This document shows, in pieces, positions 34,931-46,806 of a stretch of 64,000 nt of DNA. The position numbers and the translations under genes are program-made. The notes under the pieces were generated by a model. It did not search any database, was not told the DNA's origin, and saw only the letters and a list, made by a program, of their open reading frames with translations. Origin of the DNA: Pirellulimonas nuda (GTDB lineage: Bacteria > Planctomycetota > Planctomycetia > Pirellulales > Lacipirellulaceae); the NCBI RefSeq assembly GCF_007750855.1, contig NZ_CP036291.1, positions 930,001 to 994,000 on the forward strand, read 5' to 3'. The stretch's first letter is position 1, and every line of letters begins with the position of its first letter.

Positions 34931-36295
34931 ATGGTGAAGCAGCTTCTGGCGGTGTTGGCGTTGTGGTTGGCCGGGCCGGCGTGCGCGCTCCAGCCGTGCC
35001 GCATCGAGGTGGTCGACGCCGAGAACGGTTGGCCGGTCCCCCTGGTCGAGCTGACGACGACGCACAACGTACGCTTCGTCACCGACAACGCAGGCGTGGT
35101 GGCCTTCGACCTGCCCGAGCTGATGGGGGTCGAGACGTGGTTGTCTGTCGAGGGGAGCGGCTACAGCGTCGCCGAGGACGGGTTCGGCTACCGCGGCGTC
35201 CGCCTGACCCCCCGGCCGGGCGAGACCCGCACCGTACGGGTCGATCGCGCCCTGCCGGCCAAGCGGCTCGGCCGGATCACCGGCGCCGGTCTGTTTGCCG
35301 AGAGCCAGAAGCTGGGCCGCGAGCTCGACTGGCGCGAGCAGAGGGTCGTCGGGTGCGACAGCGTGCAGAACGCCCTGCACAACGGCCGGCTCTACTGGGG
35401 GTGGGGAGACACCGCGCTGCCCGGCTACCCGCTGGGGCTCTTTCACATGACGGGCGCCACGACCGCGGCCAGGCCGCTCGGGTCGTTCGAGCCCCCGGTC
35501 CGGCTGCGGTACGACTACGTGGCCGATCAACGCGGCGCGCCCCGGGCCGTGGCGCCGCTGCCGGGCGACGGCCCGACCTGGCTGGGGGGCTACGCCAGCC
35601 TGCCGGACGCCCAGGGGAAGAACCACTTGGTCGCGTGCTACGCCAAGATCCGGCCCCCGCTGGAGGCGTACGAGACGGGCCTGTGCGTGTGGAACCAGCA
35701 GAACCAGGTGTTCGAGAAGCTACGCCGGCTGTGGACAAAGTCCGAGGCAGAGCCCACCCCGCCCCCCGCGCCGACCGGCCACGCGGCGCTTTGGCGCGAC
35801 CCGTCGGGCGCCGACCTGCTGTTGTTTGGCGATCCGCTGCCAAGCCTCTCCTGCCCGGCGAGCTTCGAGGCCTGGTCCGACCCGGCGACGTGGAAAATTC
35901 TCGAGCCGCAAGTGGCCGTGGCCACACGCGCCGGCGGCCAGCGCGTCAATCCGCACCGCGGCGCCATCGCCTACAGCGGCTACCGGCAGAAGTGGGTCGC
36001 TGTCTTCACGCAGCAGGGGGGCGAGGCGTCGCTGCTGGGAGAGATCTGGTACGCGGAGGCCGACAGCCCGCTGGGGCCGTGGGGAGACGCGGTCCACGTC
36101 GCCACGCACCCAAACTACACGTTCTACAACCCGCAGCTCCATCCAGAGTTTACGGGCCCCGAGTCGCCCGTCTTGCTGTTTGAAGGGACCTACACCCACA
36201 CGTTCTCGGGCAACCCGCGGCCGACCGCGCGGCACGACTACAACCAAGTGCTCTACCGGCTCGACCTGGATGAGCTGGCCGCCGGGGGAAAGTGA
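34931..36295 (+). CDS. Exported protein, possible glycoside-hydrolase-like propeller, unknown function
   Basis: A 454-residue exported protein with a signal peptide (about 1-20, cleavage near ACAL). The N-terminal about 90 residues look like a beta-sandwich (IEVVDAENGWPVPLVELTTT, then a carboxypeptidase-regulatory-like plug). The rest has repeated Trp-Gly, Tyr-x-Tyr and Asp patterns of a beta-propeller as in glycoside-hydrolase-like proteins (for example YNPQLHPEFTGPESPVLLFE). No family is named with confidence. It starts 139 bp after phoB and is not part of the phosphate system by function. Confidence 0.6.
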   Translation: MVKQLLAVLALWLAGPACALQPCRIEVVDAENGWPVPLVELTTTHNVRFVTDNAGVVAFDLPELMGVETWLSVEGSGYSVAEDGFGYRGVRLTPRPGETRTVRVDRALPAKRLGRITGAGLFAESQKLGRELDWREQRVVGCDSVQNALHNGRLYWGWGDTALPGYPLGLFHMTGATTAARPLGSFEPPVRLRYDYVADQRGAPRAVAPLPGDGPTWLGGYASLPDAQGKNHLVACYAKIRPPLEAYETGLCVWNQQNQVFEKLRRLWTKSEAEPTPPPAPTGHAALWRDPSGADLLLFGDPLPSLSCPASFEAWSDPATWKILEPQVAVATRAGGQRVNPHRGAIAYSGYRQKWVAVFTQQGGEASLLGEIWYAEADSPLGPWGDAVHVATHPNYTFYNPQLHPEFTGPESPVLLFEGTYTHTFSGNPRPTARHDYNQVLYRLDLDELAAGGK

Positions 36296-36331
36296 GGTGG
36301 CCAGTGAGGGGTGCGGTGCGGGGGCCGACGT

Positions 36332-36350
36332 GTAGCCCGCTCGCTCCGCG
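36332..36350. repeat. Half copy of the GTAGCCCGCTC hairpin family
   Basis: GTAGCCCGCTCGCTCCGCG is near-identical to the left arm of the terminator hairpin at 42554-42604. It lies in the 66-bp convergent junction between the exported protein and the AI-2E-family gene, but the second arm is missing. Confidence 0.5.
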
Positions 36351-36361
36351 AAGGCCCGCGT

Positions 36362-37495
36362 TTAGGGCGACAGGAACACGGCGTAGGGCTTGAGCGACTC
36401 ATTGCTCTCGCAGACGATTTTCGCCACGATCAGCATCGGCACCGCCAGCAGCACGCCCCCCATGCCCCAGATCCAGCCCCAGAAGAAGACCGCCAGCAGG
36501 ATCACGACCGGGTTCAGGCTGATGGAGCGGCCCAGCACGGCCGGGGTGATGAAGTTGGCTTCGATGCCGTTGGCCAGCAGGTAGATCGACGGGGCGGCCA
36601 GCGCTTGGCCGATGGTGGGGAGCTCTGCGAGGCCGACCACCAGCGTCAGCACCACCCCGATCAGCAGGCCGGCTACCGGGATGAAGTTCAGCACGCCGGC
36701 CAGCACCCCCCACAACACGGGGTTGGGCATCCCGACCCACCACAGCCCCAGGCCCACCACGATGCCCAGGCCGATGTTGATGAGCGTGATCATCCCCAGG
36801 TAGGAGGCGATCCGCGACTGAACGTCGCGGGCCAGCATCACCGCGTCGCGTTTGCCGCGCCAGGTGGGGATGATCTCAACGGTCTTCTCCAGGTAGCGGT
36901 CGCCGGCGGCCAGCAGGAAGAACAGCATGAACAGCGTGATCGACGCGCTGGCCAGGTAGGCGCCGGTGGCGTTGATCGTCTCGCTGGCGATCGCGGGCTG
37001 CTCGACCCGCACCGTGTCGGGGTTCTTCTCCTCACCGGGGAGCTTGGTCATCTCGTCGACCTGCTGCTGGGCGGCCTTGATTTGCGCCAGCGGCTTGAGG
37101 TAGTCCTTTACACGGGAGCCCGCCTTGGCGAAGCTCTGCGGCGCCCGTTCGAGCCAGTCGCTCACCGGGCCGCTCAGCCGTACGGTGCCAAAGATGGTGA
37201 CGGCGGTGAGCACCAGGAAGATCAGCGAAGCCGACAAGATGCCCGGCAGCCCGGCAGCCTCCATCCGCCGGGTGACCGGCTTGAGCACGATGCTCCCCAT
37301 CAACGCGAGGGTGAGCGGCAGCAGGATGGCGCGGGCGAAGTAAAGCGTGTAGAAGACCGCGAGCACGGCCAGGATGACCAGGCACACGCGCGGCACGGCG
37401 TCGAGCGTCGGCTCGTCACGGGCTGCCCGTTGTTCGGGTGAGGGCGCCTCCGAGTCTGAGAAAGAGGGCTCGGGTTCAATGAGTAGTTCGGACAA
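36362..37495 (-). CDS. AI-2E family transporter (PerM-like membrane protein)
   Basis: A 377-residue membrane protein of the AI-2E/PerM exporter family. It has paired helices near the N-terminus (about 35-75), then a large soluble loop (about 95-175), then several helices to the C-terminus with the family sequence GVLAGVLNFIPVAGLLIGVV and the final GGVLLAVPMLIVAKIVCES. The substrate is unknown; despite the family name, autoinducer export cannot be assumed. The first start available is TTG at 37495. It appears to be transcribed alone. Confidence 0.88.
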   Translation of the reverse strand: MSELLIEPEPSFSDSEAPSPEQRAARDEPTLDAVPRVCLVILAVLAVFYTLYFARAILLPLTLALMGSIVLKPVTRRMEAAGLPGILSASLIFLVLTAVTIFGTVRLSGPVSDWLERAPQSFAKAGSRVKDYLKPLAQIKAAQQQVDEMTKLPGEEKNPDTVRVEQPAIASETINATGAYLASASITLFMLFFLLAAGDRYLEKTVEIIPTWRGKRDAVMLARDVQSRIASYLGMITLINIGLGIVVGLGLWWVGMPNPVLWGVLAGVLNFIPVAGLLIGVVLTLVVGLAELPTIGQALAAPSIYLLANGIEANFITPAVLGRSISLNPVVILLAVFFWGWIWGMGGVLLAVPMLIVAKIVCESNESLKPYAVFLSP

Positions 37496-37565
37496 TGCGG
37501 TTCGGAGGTCAGAGCGCTTGGTTCGGGTCGATGATTCTATTACACGGTTGCCGCAGAATCGACGA

Positions 37566-38723
37566 TCAATAGCGGTACGACGCCGCGACCCCGGTTGGGC
37601 CGGGCATCCGCTCGGCCGGCACGACGATCACGTCTCCCTTCATCCGCAGCACCACCTCCGCCAGGTCGTCGAGCACGTCGTCTACGTCTGGCTCCGATAA
37701 CGCGGCGGGTTCGATCTTTCCGGTCGCGGCGTCGATCCGTCCCGGGATGGTCCGATCCGCCTCGACCAGCAGCGTCCCCACCCGACCGGCGACCGCCTCG
37801 CGGGCCGCTTCGACCAGGTCGTCCGATCCCCGTTGTTGTGAACGCGCGAGGTTGAAGTCGTCGACAAGCCCTTCGAGCCGCGCGTGGTAGTTGGGTTCGA
37901 TGGCCTCCCACGCCCGCTGGCGTAGTTCTTCCACGTCCAATGCGTCCGGGTTAATCGCCAATCCTTCGTCCATCAGCATCGGGTTGTGACTCGCCTCGCG
38001 GAACTCTCCCTGGTGCTCCGCCAGGGCGACCAGCATCAACGGCAGCCCCGACGGGCGCGAGTAATGGTCCAAGACACCCTGTTCGATGACGCGGAAGAAC
38101 CGCTTCGTATCGATTTCTTCCTCGTCTTTCTTTCCACCGTGCCCGTGGTGCATCGCCCCGTCCGCGGCGCCGCGGGCCGGGCCTTTGCCGTACGAGGCCA
38201 CCGTCTGGTGCGGCTCCGTAAGCTCGTGGCCCAGGGCCCCCGTGAGGGTGGTAGGAAAGGCGGTGACCTCAACCGGGTCGAGCGCGTAGCGGTTGCCCTG
38301 GTAGAGCTTTGCTTCCTGTCGGCTGAGGCACAGCACCTGAAAGCGATCCGCCGATTGCGCCTCGCGCAACAACGGCTTCACGTGGAAGCTGTCGGCGACC
38401 ACGGCGAGCTGATCGACCGATCGCTGGAGGTCGAAGACCTCAAACACTGTGGGAGACCCCAGTACCGCCAGGCCTTCCGTGCGGTGGTTCCAGAACTCTT
38501 GGTCATCGACGAGGGCGCGGAACTTCTCGAGCACGCCGGCCGCCTGCTTCGAGTCGGGATGGCTCTCCAACGACGATTCAACCCGCTCTAGCAGGTTGCG
38601 ATACCGGATGGGGTCTTGTTGATTCTCTGGGTGCCGGCGGTGCGTTGGCTGGTAGATCGAGACGCAAGGTGGTTGCTGGTCGATCAGCAAGCTCGTCAAA
38701 CGTTCGGAGGAGGCAGACGGCAT
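37566..38723 (-). CDS. baeRF3-type protein (archaeo-eukaryotic release factor-like)
   Basis: A 385-residue protein of the bacterial archaeo-eukaryotic release factor family, close to type 3. It begins LLIDQQPPCVSIYQPTHRR, has RYRNLLERVESSLE (about 40-53) and ends VIVVPAERMPGPTGVAASYRY, the typical C-terminus. A His/Gly-rich loop with HHGHGG lies in the middle. Relatives resemble the eRF1 core and may act on ribosomes or under stress, but the function is not established. It is single and preceded by 193 bp without a gene. Confidence 0.8.
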   Translation of the reverse strand: MPSASSERLTSLLIDQQPPCVSIYQPTHRRHPENQQDPIRYRNLLERVESSLESHPDSKQAAGVLEKFRALVDDQEFWNHRTEGLAVLGSPTVFEVFDLQRSVDQLAVVADSFHVKPLLREAQSADRFQVLCLSRQEAKLYQGNRYALDPVEVTAFPTTLTGALGHELTEPHQTVASYGKGPARGAADGAMHHGHGGKKDEEEIDTKRFFRVIEQGVLDHYSRPSGLPLMLVALAEHQGEFREASHNPMLMDEGLAINPDALDVEELRQRAWEAIEPNYHARLEGLVDDFNLARSQQRGSDDLVEAAREAVAGRVGTLLVEADRTIPGRIDAATGKIEPAALSEPDVDDVLDDLAEVVLRMKGDVIVVPAERMPGPTGVAASYRY

Positions 38724-38916
38724 GGGCTCGATGCTCTAGGGGTAGAGTAGCTCGAATCAGAAACCTTCGAACCCCTCAACGTGCAATCCGCATGCCGGCA
38801 AACGATAGCCCGTAGCAGCGACAACGCCTATCGCTGCTGAGCTGGGGGCGACAACGCCGGGGCCAGTCGCGGAGAAACCGCGTTGCTGCTCACTGGCGCT
38901 GAGGCGGCTCGGCGGA

Positions 38917-39873
38917 CTAGCCGCCGCCGTTGGGGGGGAGGTCGAGCAGCGCTCGGGCCAGCTCTACGTCTACAAACAAGCAGTTGCACATCCGCGCCGC
39001 GATGACCCCCAGCACGGTGTCCCGCTTCGCGGCCCCGGACGCTAGCAGGCAGATCGAGCGGTCGGCGTCCTCGGACAGCTCGCGCAGGTCTTCGATGAGC
39101 AGCGCGTGGCGCATCGTGTCGTGCACCTCGGGGGCGTACACCGGTTGGCCGTCGGCCGAGAGGGGCTGGTAGGCGCAGGCCCCCACCACCTGCGGGTGGC
39201 GGCGTCCGACTTCGGGGGGGTCGTAGCCAAGGTGGTAGAGGAACTCCTGGGCCGTGTAGCCGCTGGCCCAGGGGCCGCAACCCAGCATCACGAAGTCGGC
39301 CTGCCGGGCGGCCTGCCGGCCCTCTTCGTAGATCGGGTCGAGCTGCCGGTGCAGCGAGTAGGGGAGCTTCTGCTTGATCGCGCGGTCGAAGCGCGCGGCC
39401 AGCCGGGTCATCAGCTCGTAGGCGCTCACCGAGTAGCTGGGCGGGTCGGTGGCGATGGGGATGATCGTCAGCCCCGCCACGCCGCCGGAGGGGAGCGCGT
39501 CGACAAACTGTTCGACCGTGCGGCCGCCGTCCAGCACCACGGTGGCGCCCGGCTCGACGGTGGCCTCGAAGTACCGCGCGGCCGACTGACCGACCGAGGC
39601 CTGGCCCTCGCCGGCGGCCGAGGCGTGCCGCACCCCCTGCGGGCCGAACCGCTCGACCAGTTGCTGCGCCAAGGCGATATCTTGCGGCGGGTGGATGGTG
39701 ATCCGCACGATCCCCTCGTCGCGGGCCGACTGCAGCAGCCGGCTGACCGTCGCCGGGCTCACCCCCAACTGCCTGGCGACCTCCTTCTGCGGCAGGTTCT
39801 TGCCGTAGTAGAGCTCGCACGCCGTGAGTGCGGCGCGTGTGCGGTCGTTCGACGATTCGGTCGATCGGTCCAT
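38917..39873 (-). CDS. SorC-family sugar-binding transcriptional regulator
   Basis: A 318-residue regulator. The N-terminal helix-turn-helix is QKEVARQLGVSPATVSRLLQ (about 29-48), followed by a sugar-phosphate-binding SorC domain that includes VVLDGGRTVEQFVDALPS and the C-terminal LASGAAKRDTVLGVIAARMCNCLFVD. SorC proteins respond to phosphorylated sugars. It lies 28 bp downstream of the sulfatase gene on the same strand, so it may be cotranscribed and regulate sulfated-sugar use; this is inference from position. Confidence 0.9.
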   Translation of the reverse strand: MDRSTESSNDRTRAALTACELYYGKNLPQKEVARQLGVSPATVSRLLQSARDEGIVRITIHPPQDIALAQQLVERFGPQGVRHASAAGEGQASVGQSAARYFEATVEPGATVVLDGGRTVEQFVDALPSGGVAGLTIIPIATDPPSYSVSAYELMTRLAARFDRAIKQKLPYSLHRQLDPIYEEGRQAARQADFVMLGCGPWASGYTAQEFLYHLGYDPPEVGRRHPQVVGACAYQPLSADGQPVYAPEVHDTMRHALLIEDLRELSEDADRSICLLASGAAKRDTVLGVIAARMCNCLFVDVELARALLDLPPNGGG

Positions 39874-39901
39874 AGGTGACGCGTCGGTTGGCGGGCCGGG
39901 C

Positions 39902-41536
39902 TTACGCCCGACCGGCGGGGGGGGCGGGTTGTTTGTTTCTTGCTTTGTTGGCGCGCTGCTTCTTGGCGCGGTCGATGGACTCGGTGTGGGTCCGCTTGGC
40001 GATCGCGTCCCACCGGGCCGCCATCGCGCGGACCCGGTCCGGCTGCTCGCCCGCCAGGTCGTGCTGCTCGGTGCGGTCGGCGCGCATGTCGTACAGCTCC
40101 CACGGCTGGCTGCCGAAGGTGACGATCTTCCAACGGCCCTCGCGCAGCGCGCGGTTCCCCTCGTGCTCGAACAGGATGGGGTTCGTGCGGACCAGCGGCT
40201 CGCCCCGCAGCGCCGGCAGCAGGCTCACCCCCTCGAACGGCTCGATGGCGTGCCCCCCCAGCTCCTGCGGGTAGGCCGCGCCCGACGCGGCCAGCGCGGT
40301 GGGCATGACGTCGATCACGTGGACGGGCTCGCGGTTGAGCGCGCCACGCTCGGCCCCCGCGACCCGCTCTGGCCAGCTCAGGATCAGCGGCGTCGCGATC
40401 CCCCCCTCGTGCGTGTGGTGCTTGTAGCGGCGGAACGGCGTGTTGCTGAGCGTGGCCCAGCTCTGCCCCAAGAAGACATTGGAATCAGGGCTGCCGATCG
40501 CCCCGTCGCCATCGGTTCGGCCGTTGGGCCCCGACTCTGCGTTGCCCCCGTTATCGCTGAGAAACACGATCAGCGTGTTCTCCAGCTCGCCCCGCTCGCG
40601 GAGCCCATCCACGACGCGGCCGACGCTCACGTCGATCGATTCAATCATCGCCGCGTACACCGCCATCATGTTGTCGAAGCGGTCGCGTTGGGCGTCGGTC
40701 AGGTCGTCCCACGCGGCGACCCCTTTCGGGCGGGGCGCCAGCGGCCAGCCGGCGTCGACGATCCCCAGCTCGATCTGTTTGGCGTGCCGCGCTCCGCGTA
40801 GCTTGTCCCAGCCCTGCGTGTACTTGCCGCGGTAGCGGGCGATGGCTTCTTCCCGCGCCATCAGCGGGAAGTGCGGCGCGCAGTGGGCTAGGTACAGCAG
40901 GAACGGCTTGCCGGCGTCGCGGGCCTCGTCGATGAACTTCAGGCCCCAGTCGGTCCACAGCTCGGCGCCGTACCAGTCGTCGCCGAACCGCGGGTCGTTT
41001 AGGGCCAGCTCCTCGCCGTCGAGGTAGAGCTTCGCCCCGGCCTTGGGGGTTTGGTTCGGGAAGTGGGTGCCGCCGGCCTGCAGGTTGAGGCTCCGCTGGA
41101 AGCCCCGCTCCCACGGCGGCGTGCCCCGCTGCTGGCCCAAGTGCCACTTGCCGCTCATGGCGGTGAAATAACCGGCGGGGGCCAATACTTCCGCCAGCGT
41201 GACGCTGGTGTCGGCGATGCGCGCCTGGTACCCGAGCGAGCCGGCCACGAAGGTGCCGTCCAGGTGCCCCATGCCCGCCTGGTGCGGGTAGTGCCCTGTC
41301 AGCAGCGACGCCCGTGTGGGGCTGCAGCGGGCCGTGTTGTACGCCTGGGTGAACGCTACACCCCCGGCCGCGAGCGCATCGATGTTCGGCGTCGGGATCT
41401 CGCTGCCGAAGCAGCCGATGTCCGAGTAGCCCATGTCGTCGACCAAGATCACGACGATGTTGGGCCGGTCGGCGGCCCGACCCCACGCGGCGCCGCAAAT
41501 GAACAACAGGAGGAGACCAGCGCGATGGTAGGTCAT
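39902..41536 (-). CDS. Exported sulfatase (formylglycine-type)
   Basis: A 544-residue sulfatase with a signal peptide (about 1-22, cleavage near GRAAD). The motif CSPTRASLLTG (about 69-79) carries the cysteine converted to formylglycine. Metal ligands lie in VVILVDDMGYSDIG (Asp-Asp) and FLSDNGGN (Asp-Asn), and the KWHLG loop is present. The substrate is a sulfate ester, perhaps an algal polysaccharide; the class is not defined here. Such genes are numerous in marine planctomycetes. ATG at 41536. It is followed by the SorC regulator. Confidence 0.93.
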   Translation of the reverse strand: MTYHRAGLLLLFICGAAWGRAADRPNIVVILVDDMGYSDIGCFGSEIPTPNIDALAAGGVAFTQAYNTARCSPTRASLLTGHYPHQAGMGHLDGTFVAGSLGYQARIADTSVTLAEVLAPAGYFTAMSGKWHLGQQRGTPPWERGFQRSLNLQAGGTHFPNQTPKAGAKLYLDGEELALNDPRFGDDWYGAELWTDWGLKFIDEARDAGKPFLLYLAHCAPHFPLMAREEAIARYRGKYTQGWDKLRGARHAKQIELGIVDAGWPLAPRPKGVAAWDDLTDAQRDRFDNMMAVYAAMIESIDVSVGRVVDGLRERGELENTLIVFLSDNGGNAESGPNGRTDGDGAIGSPDSNVFLGQSWATLSNTPFRRYKHHTHEGGIATPLILSWPERVAGAERGALNREPVHVIDVMPTALAASGAAYPQELGGHAIEPFEGVSLLPALRGEPLVRTNPILFEHEGNRALREGRWKIVTFGSQPWELYDMRADRTEQHDLAGEQPDRVRAMAARWDAIAKRTHTESIDRAKKQRANKARNKQPAPPAGRA

Positions 41537-41777
41537 GCAGTCGTCGCCAGCGGGTCTTGGAAAGCCCAAGAACAAGGGTTGTTCCGTCGGGAGCCATCAG
41601 GCTAACCTCCCCCCCACGGCAATGCTAGGAATCTCCCCAGGCGGCCGCGCTACGCGGGCAGCGCATGGTTGTAGGTGCGACGGCGGTTAACGAAATTGCA
41701 GCAGGCGGTGCGCCCGGCAGCGAGGCGTCGTGTACAGTACCGGCCTGGACCGGACCTTCTACCGAGCGGGGGGCGTG

Positions 41778-42518
41778 ATGTCGGGCGGACTTGGCGAGGG
41801 CCTGCGGGCCCGGTTGGCGTCGGTGCAGACCGGCATGCCGCAAACGCGCGGCGAGCCCGGCGCCGCGGACGTGATGGACCGGCCCTGGACCACGGCGTTC
41901 TACAAGACGCCGGTCGACGGCCGCGTGTGGCTCGGCAAGACCGGGCTGGCCGGCGACGGGCAGGCCGACCAGAAGAACCACGGCGGGCCCGACAAAGCGG
42001 CCTGCGTCTACCCCGCCGACCACTACGGCTACTGGCAGGCCGAGCTGGGCGTTTCGCCGCTGCCCCATGGGGCGTTCGGAGAAAACTTCACGACCCTCGG
42101 CGTGACGGAGGCCGACCTCTGTATCGGCGACGTCTTCTCGATCGGCCCGGCGGTGGTGCAGGTCTCCCAGCCGCGCCAGCCCTGCTGGAAGCTGGCGCGG
42201 CGGTGGCGTGCCAAAGACCTGGCGCTCCGCGTGCAGCAGAACGGCCGCACCGGCTGGTACTTCCGCGTCCTTCAGGAGGGCGAGGTCGAGCGTGGGGCAG
42301 AGCTGCTGCTCAAAGAGCGGCCCCACCCGCGCCTGACGCTGGCCGACGCCAACGACCTGATGCACCACCGCAAGCACGACCTGGCGGCCGCCGCGACGCT
42401 GGCCGCTTGCCCGGCGCTTTCCGCGAGCTGGCAAGCGACGCTGAACAAGCGCGTGCAGAGCGGCGAGTCAGAGAGCATCGCGTCGCGCGTCGAGGGCGCC
42501 AACGGCGGCGGAGCGTAG
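41778..42518 (+). CDS. MOSC-domain protein (YiiM-like)
   Basis: A 246-residue protein of the MOSC family related to molybdenum cofactor sulfurases and YiiM. Blocks are VWLGKTGLAGDGQADQKNHGG (about 53-74), YPADHYGYWQAELG, GAFGENFTTLG and SQPRQPCWKLARRW with the conserved Cys, then an extra C-terminal helical part as in YiiM. It may handle N-hydroxylated bases or molybdopterin-bound sulfur. The frame allows a start at 41730; the ATG at 41778 after GCGGGGGGCG is favoured. It converges on a DUF488 gene. Confidence 0.87.
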   Translation: MSGGLGEGLRARLASVQTGMPQTRGEPGAADVMDRPWTTAFYKTPVDGRVWLGKTGLAGDGQADQKNHGGPDKAACVYPADHYGYWQAELGVSPLPHGAFGENFTTLGVTEADLCIGDVFSIGPAVVQVSQPRQPCWKLARRWRAKDLALRVQQNGRTGWYFRVLQEGEVERGAELLLKERPHPRLTLADANDLMHHRKHDLAAAATLAACPALSASWQATLNKRVQSGESESIASRVEGANGGGA

Positions 42519-42553
42519 GGGTCCCACGCCCCAGAGCGGCGGACGGCTGCACC

Positions 42554-42604
42554 GTAGCCCGCTCACTCCGTGAGCGGAATCATCTCACGGAGTGAGATGA
42601 CTAC
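42554..42604. terminator. Double hairpin at the convergent MOSC/DUF488 junction
   Basis: Two adjacent hairpins: CGCTCAC-TCC-GTGAGCG (42560-42576) and CATCTCAC-GGA-GTGAGATG (42581-42599), enclosed by GTAG/CTAC. Their sequences are also complementary to each other (CACTCCGTGAG/CTCACGGAGTG), so one larger hairpin can form instead. The position between gene ends on opposite strands suggests a bidirectional terminator; there is no long T-run. Confidence 0.55.
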
Positions 42605-43173
42605 ACTGGTCGGTACGCAAGCTCGCAGGCCCGGGCGGAGTACGCCTGGGCGACCAGGTCGTCCCAGCCCTGCTGGGGCTCGAACAGCGAGCGCTCGATC
42701 CCCATCATGCCGACGAGCCGGCGGTCGGTCTCGGCGTGGGGCTCCAGCGAACCGTCGGCCAGGATGTGCTCGACCCGCCAGCCGGCCAGCGCCAGATAGC
42801 GGGCGATCAGCACCGAGCGGTGGCAGTCCAGCGGCTCCTTCTCCGCGCACATCAGGGCGATGCGGAACCGCTGGGCGCCGCGCCGCAGCCGCTCGACCCC
42901 CGCGGCGAACGCCGGCAGCCGGGCGACGCGGTCGTACACCGCTTGTCCGTCGACGTAGCACTCGGGCTCGTCGCGCCGCGCGCCCAGCTCTTGGCCGAGG
43001 TACGCGTAGCGCACCCCGGCTTGCTCCAGCGCGATGCGCAGCGGCGCCTGGCAGAAGTGGTCGGTGCGGCTGTGGGGGGTCGAACGCACGTCCGCGATGG
43101 CGGTGACTTGGTGCGCCTGCAGCAGTTCGAGGAACCGCTCCATGGAGTGGCGCGAGTGGCCGATGGTCAGCAC
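42601..43173 (-). CDS. DUF488 family protein
   Basis: A 190-residue protein of the DUF488 family. The start VLTIGHSRHSMERFLELLQ and IADVRSTPHSR (about 25-35) are the conserved N-terminal motifs; RIALMCAEKEPLDCHR with two cysteines and a His is the second block. The biochemical role is not known. The open frame begins at ATG 43206, but those first 11 residues (NLQFAIRS) are encoded by heptad element E12 and family members normally begin just before TIGHS, so the GTG at 43173 is chosen. The ATG start cannot be excluded. Confidence 0.82.
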   Translation of the reverse strand: MLTIGHSRHSMERFLELLQAHQVTAIADVRSTPHSRTDHFCQAPLRIALEQAGVRYAYLGQELGARRDEPECYVDGQAVYDRVARLPAFAAGVERLRRGAQRFRIALMCAEKEPLDCHRSVLIARYLALAGWRVEHILADGSLEPHAETDRRLVGMMGIERSLFEPQQGWDDLVAQAYSARACELAYRPV

Positions 43174-43183
43174 GTGGCTACGG

Positions 43184-43265
43184 ATTGCAAATTGCAAATT
43201 AGTCATTGCAAATTGCGAATTGAAGGTAGCTCATGAACAATTTGCAATTTGCAATTTGCAATCGT
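43184..43265. repeat. Heptad element E12 (inverted ATTGCAA/CAATTTG arms)
   Basis: Left arm: ATTGCAA, ATTGCAA, ATTAGTC, ATTGCAA, ATTGCGA, ATTGAAG (43184-43225). Right arm: CAATTTG three times, then CAATCGT (43238-43265). This AT-rich block contrasts with the surrounding GC. It lies between the lacZ-like gene and the DUF488 gene on the same strand and would pair in an RNA spanning both. Confidence 0.88.
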
Positions 43266-43314
43266 TTCACAGCCGCTTGATGGGTCAGCGGCCGCTGCGC
43301 GGCCTCGACCCAGC

Positions 43315-46506
<3,192 letters not shown>

Positions 46507-46514
46507 TTACTTAC

Positions 46515-46753
46515 GGAACCGCCAAGACGCCACGAGCGCCAAGGACGCCACGACGGACGCAAGAAGGTGGGAACCGCCAAGGACGCCAAGAAGCGCCAAG
46601 ACTAACCAAGGGTGTCGAACGTGGCTCGGGCGGACCGACGAGGCGACAGTCGTACCGGCGAGCCCTACGAATCTGCCGCTGATCGCAAGGCATCGGGCAA
46701 CCGGTTGCTTTCCTGCTTGGCGTCCTTGGCGCTCGTGGCGTCTTGGCGGTTCG
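46515..46753. repeat. Nonamer-period inverted repeat in the lacZ-galK spacer
   Basis: Left arm 46515-46552 and right arm 46716-46753 are inverted with about 35 of 37 bp matching. Both are built of 9-bp units of the type CTTGGCGTC, CTTGGCGCT, CGTGGCGTC. A third stretch of the same units in the left orientation lies at 46570-46600. The arms are about 160 bp apart and end shortly before galK. Confidence 0.85.
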
Positions 46754-46806
46754 GGTCGGTTCGATCAGACTTAGGGGCCTCCCCCGATCGCCCCAGGACC
46801 GCCGCC

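Noticed and set aside
46612..46806. Longer galactokinase start at 46612
   Set aside because: The extra 65 residues come from the nonamer repeat and make the protein longer than family members; the GTG at 46807 fits the family start.
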